From positions 7,637,386 through 7,701,385 of the forward strand of contig NZ_VFPP01000001.1 of assembly GCF_006716745.1 (NCBI RefSeq): 64,000 nt of DNA, written 5' to 3'. Under the pieces are notes generated by a model that was not told the DNA's origin, ran no database searches, and saw only the letters and a list, made by a program, of their open reading frames with translations. A program made the translations under genes and the position numbers. This stretch comes from Saccharothrix saharensis. GTDB lineage: Bacteria > Actinomycetota > Actinomycetes > Mycobacteriales > Pseudonocardiaceae. This document shows, piece after piece, positions 43,095 to 51,570 of the stretch; within the stretch, counting starts at the first letter, position 1, and each line of letters starts with the position of its first letter.

Positions 43095-43433
43095 TCAGTG
43101 CTCGGAGTCGCGTCCCGACGGGCGGTCCGGGCCGCGGTCGCCCCGGTCCCCCCGCTCACCGCGCTCGTCGAACCGCGAGTGACCGGGCCGGTCGGCCCCG
43201 ACGCCGTAGCGGGGGTGGTGGTCCCGGTCGGCCAGCGCCACGATCCCGCCGCCGAGGACGAGCCCGAGCAGGCCGACGGCGACCAACTGGGTGGCCCGGT
43301 GCCGGACGACCCGGCCGACGACCGCACCCCTGCCGGGCGCGGTCGGGTGGTGGTCCTGCGCCGGTGCGGCCTGCTCGCTCGCCGCGGCGGTCGGCTGGGG
43401 GTCGGCGGGTGGTGGTCGGTCGGGTTCCGACAT
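43095..43433 (-). CDS. Small single-pass membrane protein
   Basis: A protein of 112 residues starting at ATG 43433, behind GGAG. The N-terminal 45 residues are rich in Pro and Ala, one helix lies at the centre (QLVAVGLLGLVLGGGIVAL), and the C-terminus is Arg/Asp-rich (RGERGDRGDRGPD), low complexity. An in-frame ATG at 43469 lacks a ribosome binding site. No family recognised. It is divergent from the HTH/Clp-N gene pair, 143 bp away, and may share the operators there. Confidence 0.6.
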   Translation of the reverse strand: MSEPDRPPPADPQPTAAASEQAAPAQDHHPTAPGRGAVVGRVVRHRATQLVAVGLLGLVLGGGIVALADRDHHPRYGVGADRPGHSRFDERGERGDRGDRGPDRPSGRDSEH

Positions 43434-43530
43434 GGCGGACTCCTGCTCTTCGGTGCTGGTGAGCGCCATGGTGCGTGATCGACCTGAGGGGAACCTGATC
43501 GTCGGCTGTCCGCCGGCTGTGAACGAGATC

Positions 43531-43573
43531 GTCAGCAAGTGTTGACGGCGCCCATGCGTCAGCATATGTTGAC
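43531..43573 (+). promoter_or_regulatory. Two copies of a 16-bp palindrome before the HTH gene
   Basis: GTCAGCAAGTGTTGAC (43531-43546) and GTCAGCATATGTTGAC (43558-43573) share GTCA...TGAC ends and have centres 27 bp apart; the second ends 3 nt before the ATG at 43577. This is the layout of an autoregulatory operator. Because the second site overlaps the translation start region, binding would block transcription or translation directly. Confidence 0.65.
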
Positions 43574-43576
43574 GAC

Positions 43577-43789
43577 ATGGCTGCGATCGCCGATCTCGAC
43601 CCGGCCGCGCACGGCGAGGACCCCGACGCCGGCCTGCGCGCCGTGGCCCGCCTGCGCCGCCTCGTGGAGCAACTGGAAGCCGAGCACGTCGCCGCCGCCC
43701 GTCGGGCCGGCTGGTCGTGGCGCGACATCGCCACCCGCCTGGGCGTCACCAAGCAGACCGTCCACCGCAAGCACGGCCGAGAGGACTGA
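43577..43789 (+). CDS. Small helix-turn-helix protein
   Basis: A 70-residue protein with an N-terminal acidic helix (LRAVARLRRLVEQLEAEHV) and a C-terminal helix-turn-helix of the sigma-like/Trp-repressor-like kind (RRAGWSWRDIATRLGVTKQ, then TVHRKHGR). In actinomycetes it is encoded just before a Clp-N-domain protein, here 3 nt upstream of it. It is the obvious candidate to bind the two palindromes directly upstream and control the pair. Confidence 0.85.
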   Translation: MAAIADLDPAAHGEDPDAGLRAVARLRRLVEQLEAEHVAAARRAGWSWRDIATRLGVTKQTVHRKHGRED

Positions 43790-43792
43790 CCG

Positions 43793-44506
43793 GTGTTCCG
43801 AGGCGACCACCCCGACCTGAACCGCACCATGGACCGCGCGCTGCGACTGGCACGGGACCTCGGCCACCCGCGCACGGGCAGCGAACACCTGCTCGCCGCG
43901 CTCTCAGACGGCGCGTCAGCCGGTGGCACCGTCGCCGACGTCCTCGTCCGCCACGGCGCCACGCCCGCCGCCGTCCGGGACGCCGCGCACCTCGCCGCGC
44001 CCCTCGGTGCCGGTGGAGCCGCCGACCGCGCGCTGCTCGCCCCGCTCGGCGTCGACCTGGACCGCCTGCTCGGCCGCGGCGGGCCCGCGCTGGACCGCCC
44101 ACCCGGCCGTGAGCCGCTGCTCCCGTTCGGCGCGGCGGCGGCACGGCGGCGCTGCGCCCGCCTCACCCCGCCGCTCGGCCTGGACGCCCAGGCGTCCTAC
44201 TCGGCCTCGCTGGGCCTCGCCCTGGCCCGCCGCGAGCGCGAGCACCGCCCCGAGCACCTCGCCCTCGCCCTCACCGCCCTGGACCCCGGTGTCGCCTGGG
44301 TGCTCGAGACCGCCCGCGTCGACCGCGCCACCCTGCTCGCCGACCTGGCCGCGACCTTCCCGCCCCCGCGCCGCCACCCGCTGCTCACCGCCGAACGCCG
44401 GCTCGGCCACCGGGTCCGCCACCGCGACCTCGTCCGCCGCTACCAGCGCACCACCGGACGCGCCGTGACCTCGGCCGACGCGCTGCCCGCCCTCATCCGC
44501 GGCTGA
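43793..44506 (+). CDS. Clp N-terminal-domain protein without AAA+ module
   Basis: A protein of 237 residues, GTG start, made of two Clp-N repeats (HPRTGSEHLLAALSDG in the first, HRPEHLALALTAL in the second) and a basic C-terminal tail. There is no Walker motif, so it is not a ClpC ATPase. Such stand-alone Clp-N proteins are known in actinomycetes and may act as substrate adaptors or as ClpC modulators; the exact role is unproven. It forms one unit with the small HTH gene 3 nt upstream. Confidence 0.82.
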   Translation: MFRGDHPDLNRTMDRALRLARDLGHPRTGSEHLLAALSDGASAGGTVADVLVRHGATPAAVRDAAHLAAPLGAGGAADRALLAPLGVDLDRLLGRGGPALDRPPGREPLLPFGAAAARRRCARLTPPLGLDAQASYSASLGLALARREREHRPEHLALALTALDPGVAWVLETARVDRATLLADLAATFPPPRRHPLLTAERRLGHRVRHRDLVRRYQRTTGRAVTSADALPALIRG

Positions 44507-44627
44507 GCGCCCGCCCGACCGGGTGATCCGCGGGACACCGGGGCGGCCGACCCGGTGCGCCGGAAAAGGACTCGGTGAGCACCGATAACATCAGGGTCGA
44601 CGGACCTACCCACACCGAGGAGTCACC

Positions 44628-46691
44628 GTGTCCCAGCCACGTCCCGCAGCCGCTCTCGCCCCACCGCGCGTGGTGGTGCCGGCGGGGACTACCGCGGGGA
44701 CGGCGGTGCGTGAAGCGGGGCTCCCGGGCAAGGGTCCGGACGCCGTCGTGGTCGTGCGCGACCCCGAGGGCCACCTGCGCGACCTGTCGTGGACGCCGCG
44801 GGTCGACGTCGAGGTGGAGGCGGTCGCCGCCGACACCGACGACGGCCGCAGCGTCATCCGGCACTCCGCCGCGCACGTGCTGGCCCAGGCCGTGCAGCAG
44901 CAGTTCCCCGAGGCCAAGCTGGGCATCGGCCCGCCGGTCAAGGACGGCTTCTACTACGACTTCCAGGTCGACAAGCCGTTCACGCTCGACGACCTCGCCG
45001 CGCTGGAGAAGCGGATGAAGGCGATCGTCAAGGGCGCGCAGCGGTTCGACCGCCGCGTGGTCGAGTCGGTCGACGCGGCCAAGTCCGAACTCGCCTCCGA
45101 GCCGTTCAAGCTCGAACTGGTGGACATCAAAGCCGAATCGTCCGACGCCGTCGTCGACTCCTCAGAGATCATGGAGGTCGGCGGCGGCGAGCTGACGATC
45201 TACGACAACCTCGACCCGCGCTCCGGTGAGCGGGTGTGGGGCGACCTGTGCCGCGGCCCGCACGTGCCGACGACCAAGCACATCCCGGCGTTCAAGCTGA
45301 CCCGCGTGGCCGCCGCGTACTGGCGCGGCAACGAGAAGAACCCGCAGCTGCAGCGCATCTACGGCACGGCGTGGGAGTCGCAGGAGGCGCTGGACGCCCA
45401 CCTGGAGCTGCTGGCCGAGGCCGAGCGCCGCGACCACCGCAAGCTCGGCGTCGAGCTGGACCTGTTCAGCTTCCCGGACGAGATCGGCTCGGGCCTGGCG
45501 GTGTTCCACCCCAAGGGTGGCGTCATCCGCAAGGCCATGGAGGACTACTCGCGCGCCCGGCACACCGAAGAGGGCTACGAGTTCGTCTACTCGCCGCACA
45601 TCACCAAGGGCAACCTGTTCGAGACCTCCGGGCACCTCGACTGGTACCGCGACGGCATGTACCCGGCGATGCACCTCGACGCCGAGCTCAACGAGGACGG
45701 CACGGTCCGCAAGCCCGGCCAGGACTACTACCTCAAGCCGATGAACTGCCCGTTCCACGACCTGATCTTCAAGTCGCGCGGTCGGTCCTACCGCGAGCTG
45801 CCGCTGCGCATGTTCGAGTTCGGCGGCGTGTACCGGTACGAGAAGTCCGGCGTGATCCACGGCCTGACCCGCGTGCGGGGCATGACGCAGGACGACGCGC
45901 ACATCTTCTGCACCCCCGACCAGGTGCAGGACGAGCTGAAGTCGCTGCTGTCCTTCGTGCTCGGGCTGCTGCGCGACTACGGCCTGGACGACTTCTACCT
46001 GGAGCTGTCCACCCGCAACCCGGAGAAGTCCGTCGGCTCGGACGAGGTCTGGGAGAAGGCCACCGAGGCGCTGCGCGTCGCGGCCGAGGACTCCGGCCTG
46101 GAACTGGTGCCGGACCCGGGCGGCGCGGCGTTCTACGGGCCGAAGATCTCCGTGCAGGCCAGGGACGCGCTGGGCCGCACCTGGCAGATGTCCACCATCC
46201 AGGTCGACTTCAACCTGCCCGAGCGGTTCGAGCTGGAGTACACCGGCCCGGACGGCAACCGGCAGCGCCCGGTCATGATCCACCGCGCGTTGTTCGGCTC
46301 GGTGGAGCGGTTCTTCGGCGTGCTGACCGAGCACTACGCGGGCGCGTTCCCGGCGTGGCTGGCGCCGGTGCAGGTGGTGGGCATCCCGATCGCGGACGAG
46401 CACGTCGACCACCTGCTCGCGGTGGCCGGGCAGCTCAAGGCGAAGGGCATCCGGGTCGAGGTGGACGCCTCCGACGACCGGATGCAGAAGAAGATCCGCA
46501 ACCACACCACGCAGAAGGTGCCGTTCATGCTGCTCGCGGGCGGCAAGGACGTGGAGCAGGGCGCGGTGTCGTTCCGGTTCCGCGACGGCACGCAGATCAA
46601 CGGCGTGCCGGTCGAGCGGGCCGTGCAGACGGTCGTGGACTGGGTGGCCCGGCGGGAGAACGCCTCGCCGACGGCGGAACTCGTCCAGTGA
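44628..46691 (+). CDS. thrS: Threonyl-tRNA synthetase
   Basis: A class II synthetase of 687 residues, GTG start after GAGGAG. It has an N-terminal TGS-like domain (residues 15-65), the editing domain with [11 protein letters not shown], the catalytic core with [10 protein letters not shown] and the zinc/active-site region, and a C-terminal anticodon-binding domain ([17 protein letters not shown]). No T-box-like leader was seen in the 121 bp upstream. It heads the gene order thrS-HIT that in mycobacteria continues with the phosphatidylinositol mannoside genes. Confidence 0.97.
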   Translation: MSQPRPAAALAPPRVVVPAGTTAGTAVREAGLPGKGPDAVVVVRDPEGHLRDLSWTPRVDVEVEAVAADTDDGRSVIRHSAAHVLAQAVQQQFPEAKLGIGPPVKDGFYYDFQVDKPFTLDDLAALEKRMKAIVKGAQRFDRRVVESVDAAKSELASEPFKLELVDIKAESSDAVVDSSEIMEVGGGELTIYDNLDPRSGERVWGDLCRGPHVPTTKHIPAFKLTRVAAAYWRGNEKNPQLQRIYGTAWESQEALDAHLELLAEAERRDHRKLGVELDLFSFPDEIGSGLAVFHPKGGVIRKAMEDYSRARHTEEGYEFVYSPHITKGNLFETSGHLDWYRDGMYPAMHLDAELNEDGTVRKPGQDYYLKPMNCPFHDLIFKSRGRSYRELPLRMFEFGGVYRYEKSGVIHGLTRVRGMTQDDAHIFCTPDQVQDELKSLLSFVLGLLRDYGLDDFYLELSTRNPEKSVGSDEVWEKATEALRVAAEDSGLELVPDPGGAAFYGPKISVQARDALGRTWQMSTIQVDFNLPERFELEYTGPDGNRQRPVMIHRALFGSVERFFGVLTEHYAGAFPAWLAPVQVVGIPIADEHVDHLLAVAGQLKAKGIRVEVDASDDRMQKKIRNHTTQKVPFMLLAGGKDVEQGAVSFRFRDGTQINGVPVERAVQTVVDWVARRENASPTAELVQ

Positions 46692-47254
46692 CCGGGTCGT
46701 ACGAGGAGCGGGGCGGGTACGAGGAGCAGGACGGGGTCGGGGTCGACGACGCGTTGCAGCGCCTGTGGACCCCGCACCGCCTCTCGTACGTGCGCGGGGA
46801 GGGCAAGGCCGTCGGCGACGAGCCGGAGGGGTGCCCGTTCTGCCGGGTGATCGGGCTGGACGACGCCGAGGGGCTGATCCTGGCGCGGGGCGAGCTGGTG
46901 TTCGCGGTGCTGAACCTGTACCCGTACAACCCAGGGCACCTGATGGTGTTGCCGTACCGGCACGTGCCCGACTACACGGACCTGAGCGGGGCGGAGACGG
47001 CGGAGTTCGCCGCGTTCACCCAGAAGGCGATGCGGGTGATCCGGTCCGCCGCCGGGCCGCACGGGTTCAACATCGGCATGAACCAGGGCGTGGTGGCGGG
47101 CGCGGGCATCGCGGCCCACCTGCACCAGCACGTCGTGCCGCGTTGGGGCGGTGACGCCAACTTCATGCCGGTGATCGGCCACACCAAGGTCCTGCCACAA
47201 CTGCTGGGCGAAACCAGGCAACTGCTGGCCGACGCCTGGTCCACCACCAATTGA
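46688..47254 (+). CDS. HIT-domain protein (Ap4A phosphorylase-like, Rv2613c type)
   Basis: A protein of 188 residues overlapping thrS by 4 nt (GTGA). The histidine triad is HLHQHVV, and CPFCRVI near the N-terminus is the zinc-like motif of this subgroup. In M. tuberculosis the homolog next to thrS is a diadenosine tetraphosphate phosphorylase. The following phosphatidylinositol mannoside genes are expected directly after it but lie 6.1 kb away here. The stop is followed at once by a large palindromic repeat. Confidence 0.9.
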   Translation: MTGSYEERGGYEEQDGVGVDDALQRLWTPHRLSYVRGEGKAVGDEPEGCPFCRVIGLDDAEGLILARGELVFAVLNLYPYNPGHLMVLPYRHVPDYTDLSGAETAEFAAFTQKAMRVIRSAAGPHGFNIGMNQGVVAGAGIAAHLHQHVVPRWGGDANFMPVIGHTKVLPQLLGETRQLLADAWSTTN

Positions 47255-47429
47255 TACGCGAGTCGAACGCTCAGGTCCCGCGTGTCGAACGCTCGCGACC
47301 CCCGAATTCGACGCTCGGGTTCGGGTGCGGGGTACCTGAGCGTGGAATTCAGGGGTCCTGAGCGTTCGACACGATGGGCCTGAGCGTTCGACACGCGGGA
47401 CCTCGGCGTTCGACGCGCGCAGGTTTTTT
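47255..47429. repeat. Large palindromic repeat cluster (GTCGAACGCTC family), copy 2
   Basis: Three forward units (GTCGAACGCTC at about 47262, 47284, and a variant at 47307) face three inverted units (GAGCGTTCGAC from 47360, 47382 and a variant near 47405). A perfect 21-bp inverted repeat is formed by 47274-47294 and 47382-47402, and an inner 12-bp arm pair (47298-47309 with 47345-47356) has one mismatch. A T-run follows at 47424-47429. It matches the unit family at 11534-11645. It can fold into one very long hairpin and probably terminates the thrS-HIT transcript. Confidence 0.8.
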
Positions 47430-47508
47430 GGGGTCGGGTTGAACGGCGGGTGGGGCTGTCTCGTTCAGACCGGGTGATAACGCCCGGCTGACGAGAGGTG
47501 CACACCCT

Positions 47509-49020
47509 GTGACGGCCATGACCGAGCCCACCGCGGTGCAAGACCTGCCCCCGAGTGACCGCCCGCTGTTCCTGCGGTTCGGCCGGGGTCCGAGCGCCAC
47601 CCCGCCGTTCCACCGCATCCACCACGCCTTCGAAGCCCACGCGGCACGGTCGCCGCACGCGCGGGCGGTCGAGCACGAGGGCGACTGCCTGACCTACGGC
47701 GAACTCGACCACCGCGCGAACGTCGCCGCCGCCGAACTCCTCGACGCGGGCGTGCGCCCGGGCGATCACGTCGGCGTCTTCTTATCCCGCTCGATCCACA
47801 TGGTCGTCGGCATCCTGGCCGTGCTGAAGGTCGGCGCGGCCTACGTGCCGCAGGACGTCCGGATCACCCCGGCACCCCACCTCGCCCACGTGATCCGCAC
47901 CGCCGGCATCACCGTCGTCCTCACCACCACCGAGCACGCCCCCGAGCTGTCCGCACCGAACGTCCTCGCCCTCGACGCGCTCCCGGACCGCCGCGTCGGC
48001 CCACCCACCGCGGCACCGGGCGACACGGCCGTCGTCATCTTCACCTCCGGCACGACCGGCGTGCCCAACGGCGTCCGCGTCACCCACGCCAACCTGTGCA
48101 ACGTCCTGCTCACCGCGCCCGGCGACCTGGGCGTCCGACCGGGCGACCGGGTCGCGCACCTGCTCAACATCGCCTTCGACATGGCGGTGTGGGAACTGTT
48201 CGGCGCACTCGCCCACGGCGCCACGGCGGTCCTCCGCGGCCGCGACATCGCGGCGACCGCGAGGACCGCCACCGTCCTCATCGCCACGCCCGGTGTGCTG
48301 TCCACAGTGGACCCGGCCGCGTGCCCCGACGTCCGCGTGGTCGCCGTCGCCGGCGAGCGCTGCCCCCAACCCCTGGCCGACGCCTGGTCCGCGCGCGCCG
48401 CGTTCCACAACGCCTGCGGCCCCACGGAGGTCACCATCGTCAACACCGTCCAGCGCTACGACCCGGCGACGGGCCGGCTGACCATCGGCCGCCCGATCCC
48501 GAACACGACGGTCTACGTGCTCGACCAGGACCTGCGGCCGTGCCCGATCGGCGAGGTCGGCGAGATGTGGGCGGGCGGCGCCTGCGTCACGGCGGGCTAC
48601 CTCGGCAACGACGTGCTGACCGCCCAGCGCTACCGCCCCGACCCGTTCCTGGGCGGCGACCACCTGATGTTCCGCACCCGCGACCTGGGCCGCTGGACGC
48701 CCGACGGCGAGCTGGAGCACCACGGCCGCACCGACGACCAGGTGAAGGTGCGCGGTTTCCGCGTCGAGCTGGACGCGGTCACCTCCGCGCTGGAGACGAC
48801 CGACGGCTGCGCCCGCGCGACGACCGTCCTGCACGACGGCCGGCTCGTCGGCTTCGTCAGCCCCGCCACCGTGGACGTCCGTGCGGCCACGGACGCCGTG
48901 GCACGCGCCCTGCCCTACTACTGCGTGCCGTCACAGGTCGTCGCGGTGGACGACCTCCCGCTGACCGAACGCGGCAAGGTGGACCGGGCCGCGCTGACGT
49001 CACTGGTGACCGTCGCATGA
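47509..49020 (+). CDS. Stand-alone adenylation-domain enzyme (NRPS A-domain type)
   Basis: An ANL-superfamily enzyme of 503 residues that activates a carboxylic or amino acid as an adenylate. Core motifs are complete: A3 FTSGTTGVPNG (178-188), A4 FDMAVWE (223-229), A5 NACGPTEVTI (301-310), A7 FRTRDLGRW (388-396), A8 GRTDDQVKVRGFRVE (406-420) and the catalytic Lys490 of A10. The pocket shows D, M and W at the first three positions. No carrier-protein or thioesterase domain is attached. The next gene (4-nt overlap) encodes a membrane flavoreductase; fused, the two would resemble fungal TmpL. Start GTG at 47509; ATG at 47518 is an alternative. Confidence 0.85.
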   Translation: MTAMTEPTAVQDLPPSDRPLFLRFGRGPSATPPFHRIHHAFEAHAARSPHARAVEHEGDCLTYGELDHRANVAAAELLDAGVRPGDHVGVFLSRSIHMVVGILAVLKVGAAYVPQDVRITPAPHLAHVIRTAGITVVLTTTEHAPELSAPNVLALDALPDRRVGPPTAAPGDTAVVIFTSGTTGVPNGVRVTHANLCNVLLTAPGDLGVRPGDRVAHLLNIAFDMAVWELFGALAHGATAVLRGRDIAATARTATVLIATPGVLSTVDPAACPDVRVVAVAGERCPQPLADAWSARAAFHNACGPTEVTIVNTVQRYDPATGRLTIGRPIPNTTVYVLDQDLRPCPIGEVGEMWAGGACVTAGYLGNDVLTAQRYRPDPFLGGDHLMFRTRDLGRWTPDGELEHHGRTDDQVKVRGFRVELDAVTSALETTDGCARATTVLHDGRLVGFVSPATVDVRAATDAVARALPYYCVPSQVVAVDDLPLTERGKVDRAALTSLVTVA

Positions 49021-50231
49021 CCACCACGCGAACCGACGCGCCGTCGGCGTGGCGGCTCAGGCTGCGCAGGCGCCCGTTCACCCACCACAACCGGCTCGCC
49101 GCCGCGGTCGTCGGGGCCAACGCGGTCGCGGCGTTCGGCGTGGACGACGCGCGAGCGCTCGCGGACCTGGTCGTGCTCAACGTGGCCCTGGCCGTGCTGG
49201 TCCGCCAGCAGCACGTGATCAACCTGCTGTTCCGGCTCGCGACCGGCGCGCCGACGTCGTGGCCGCTGCGGGTGCGCTGGACGCTGGGCAAGGTCTACCA
49301 CTTCGGCGGGCTGCACGTCGGCGCCGCCGTGTCCGCCACCGCCTGGTTCGCGGTGCTGGCGGTGGTCCGCGACGACCCGCTCACGTGGGCGGTCCTCGCC
49401 CTGATGGTCGCGATGGTCGTGTTCGCCCTGCCGAACCTGCGCGCACGGCGGCACGACGTGTTCGAGCGCGTGCACCGCTTCGCGGGCTGGACCGTGCTCG
49501 CCCTGTTCGCCGCGGACTCGGCGCGGCAACCCGGTTTCGTCGGCTCCACCGCGTTCTGGGCGCTCCTGCTGGTGGTGGGGAGCGTGGTGCTGCCGTGGAC
49601 GCGGTTGCGCCGCGTGCCGGTGCTGATCACCCGCCCGTCGCGGCACGTCGCGCTGGTGTCGTTCGACTACGGCGTGACGCCGTTCGCCGGGTCGTCGACC
49701 GCGGTGAGCCGACGCCCGCTGCTGGAGTGGCACTCGTTCGCCAACGTGCCGACGCCCGGCCGCAGCGGGTTCCGGCTCACGATCTCCCGCGCGGGCGACT
49801 GGACCGGCTCGCTGATCGACGACCTGCCGACCCACCTGTGGGTCAAGGGCGTGCCCACGGCCGGGGTGGGCAACATCGACCGGCTGTTCACCAGGGTGGT
49901 GTGGGTGGCGACCGGCAGCGGCATCGGCCCGTGCCTGCCCCACCTGCTGTCGGGGGAGACGCCTGCGCGCCTGGTGTGGTCCACCCGCACGCCGCGCGAG
50001 ACCTACGGCGACGACCTGGTGGACGAGATCGAGGCCGTCCAGCCGGACGCCCTGGTCTGGGACACCGTCCGCGACGGCAAGCCCGACCTGGTGGAGCTGG
50101 CGCTGCGCGCCCACCGGGAGTTCGACGCCGAAGCGGTGATCTGCATCTCGAACAAGAAGACGACCTGGCACGTCGTGGAGGAGCTGGAAGCGCGGGGCGT
50201 GCCCGCGTTCGGCGCCATCTGGGACTCGTGA
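49017..50231 (+). CDS. Six-helix membrane flavoreductase, NADPH-oxidase/ferric-reductase-like
   Basis: A 404-residue protein with six predicted helices (about 27-43, 50-70, 93-117, 122-140, 153-170, 176-194) followed by a soluble reductase module. EWHSFAN (237-243) and RAGDWT (258-263) correspond to the HPFT and GDWT-like FAD-binding segments of NADPH oxidases, and ATGSGIGP (298-305) is the ferredoxin-reductase NAD(P)-binding loop. Membrane histidines (His66, His95, His100 and His153) could bind heme, but this is unproven. The stop/start overlap with the adenylation gene shows coupled expression. It probably moves electrons from NAD(P)H across the membrane or to the adenylated product. Confidence 0.78.
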   Translation: MTTTRTDAPSAWRLRLRRRPFTHHNRLAAAVVGANAVAAFGVDDARALADLVVLNVALAVLVRQQHVINLLFRLATGAPTSWPLRVRWTLGKVYHFGGLHVGAAVSATAWFAVLAVVRDDPLTWAVLALMVAMVVFALPNLRARRHDVFERVHRFAGWTVLALFAADSARQPGFVGSTAFWALLLVVGSVVLPWTRLRRVPVLITRPSRHVALVSFDYGVTPFAGSSTAVSRRPLLEWHSFANVPTPGRSGFRLTISRAGDWTGSLIDDLPTHLWVKGVPTAGVGNIDRLFTRVVWVATGSGIGPCLPHLLSGETPARLVWSTRTPRETYGDDLVDEIEAVQPDALVWDTVRDGKPDLVELALRAHREFDAEAVICISNKKTTWHVVEELEARGVPAFGAIWDS

Positions 50232-50241
50232 GGAGACCGGC

Positions 50242-51045
50242 GTGGACTACTCGACCTTGCTCATCGACGAACGGGACGGCGTCACGACGGTCACCGTGTC
50301 CCGGCCGGCCGCGCGCAACGCGTTGTCCGGCCGCGTGCTGGCCGAGCTCGACCACTACCTGTCCGGTGTCCTCGCCGGTCCGGCGCCGCGCGGGATCGTC
50401 CTCACCGGAGCGCCCGGCCCGGCGTTCGTGGCGGGCGCGGACATCCGCGAGATGGCCGTGATGACGCCGGACGAGGGCGAGCGGTTCGGCGCGCTGGGCC
50501 AACGCGTCACCCTGCTGCTGGAGGAGGTGCCGTGCCCGGTCGTGGCGTGCGTGGACGGCTACGCGCTCGGCGGTGGCTGCGAGGTGGTGCTGGCGTGCGA
50601 CTTCGCCTACGCGACCCGCCGTTCGGTGTTCGGCCAGCCGGAGGTGGTGCTGGGCCTGATCCCGGGCTTCGGCGGGTGCGTGCGGCTCCAGCGCCTGGTC
50701 GGTCCCGCGGTCGCGCGGGAGCTGATCTACACCGGCAGGCACGTCGACGCGCCCGAGGCGTTGCGGCTCGGTCTCGTCACGGCCGTGTTCGACGACCGCG
50801 ATGAGATGCTGGCCGCCGCACGCGCGGTGCTCGGCCGGATCGCGGGCAACTCGGCCACGGCGGTGTCGCTGGCCAAGGCCGCGGTGAACGCCGCCCGGGG
50901 CACGGCCGTCGCCGCCGGGCTGGCGTTCGAGCTCGACGCGTTCCGCGCGGCGTTCGGCACCGAGGACATGCGCGAGGGCACGGCGGCGTTCCTCGCCAAG
51001 CGACGGCCCGCGTTCCGCGCGGGGGAACCGCTGCTCCAGGACTAG
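50242..51045 (+). CDS. Enoyl-CoA hydratase/isomerase family protein
   Basis: A crotonase of 267 residues, GTG start after GGAG, 10 nt after the reductase stop. The oxyanion-hole segments FVAGADIREM and GYALGGGCE are present, and both catalytic glutamates (Glu114 and Glu134, 20 residues apart as in rat hydratase) are kept. It can therefore hydrate enoyl-CoA or act as an isomerase. Its place behind the adenylation and membrane reductase genes suggests a common acyl substrate. A fully separate beta-oxidation role remains possible. Confidence 0.85.
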   Translation: MDYSTLLIDERDGVTTVTVSRPAARNALSGRVLAELDHYLSGVLAGPAPRGIVLTGAPGPAFVAGADIREMAVMTPDEGERFGALGQRVTLLLEEVPCPVVACVDGYALGGGCEVVLACDFAYATRRSVFGQPEVVLGLIPGFGGCVRLQRLVGPAVARELIYTGRHVDAPEALRLGLVTAVFDDRDEMLAAARAVLGRIAGNSATAVSLAKAAVNAARGTAVAAGLAFELDAFRAAFGTEDMREGTAAFLAKRRPAFRAGEPLLQD

Positions 51046-51075
51046 CCGAGGAGGTGCGCGATCAACGACAGTCAC

Positions 51076-51570
51076 ATGGCCCTGCTGCGCTCCCTCCACG
51101 ACGAGCACGCGCCCGCGCTGTGGCGGTACGTACGCCGGCTGACCGGGGACGACGAGCTGTCCCGCGACGTGGTGCAGGAAGCGCTGCTGCGGGCGTGGCG
51201 CAACCCCAAGGTGCTGGAACAGGGCGCGGCGGCGGCGCGGGCGTGGCTCTACACGGTGGCCCGCAACGTGGTGATCGACGAGCGGCGCAGCGCCCGCGCC
51301 CGCTGGGAGGTCGGGTCGGAGCGGCTGCCCGAGCGGGCGCGGTCCGACCACAGCGACGCGGCGTTGGACGCCTGGTTGGTGGCCGACGTGCTCACCCAGT
51401 TGACGCCGGAGCACCGCGCGGTGATCGTGCGTGCGTACTACATGGGCCAGTCGGTAGCCGAGCTGGCCGTCGCACTGGACCTGCCGGAGGGAACCGTGAA
51501 GTCCCGGCTGCACTACGGTCTGCGGGCGCTGCGGCTGGCGCTGGAGGAGAAAGGGGTCACCGGACGTTGA
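51076..51570 (+). CDS. SigL-type ECF RNA polymerase sigma factor
   Basis: An ECF sigma factor of 164 residues when counted from the ATG at 51076. Region 2 (DELSRDVVQEALLRAWRN) and region 4 (GQSVAELAVALDLPEGTVKS, RLHYGLRALR) closely resemble mycobacterial SigL. The GGAGGTG ribosome binding site (51050-51056) is 19 nt from this ATG, but only 4 nt before an in-frame ATC at 51061 that would add NDSHM; a rare ATC start is possible. The next gene overlaps by 4 nt and encodes its anti-sigma factor. In mycobacteria SigL controls surface and disulfide-related functions. Confidence 0.88.
   Translation: MALLRSLHDEHAPALWRYVRRLTGDDELSRDVVQEALLRAWRNPKVLEQGAAAARAWLYTVARNVVIDERRSARARWEVGSERLPERARSDHSDAALDAWLVADVLTQLTPEHRAVIVRAYYMGQSVAELAVALDLPEGTVKSRLHYGLRALRLALEEKGVTGR

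Noticed and set aside
44507-44627. T-box riboswitch before thrS
   Set aside because: The 121-bp leader is too short and no T-box sequence or specifier stem is visible.
47255-47429. Terminal inverted repeats of an insertion sequence
   Set aside because: No transposase lies between the arms; the inverted units enclose under 100 bp, so this is a hairpin element and not an IS.
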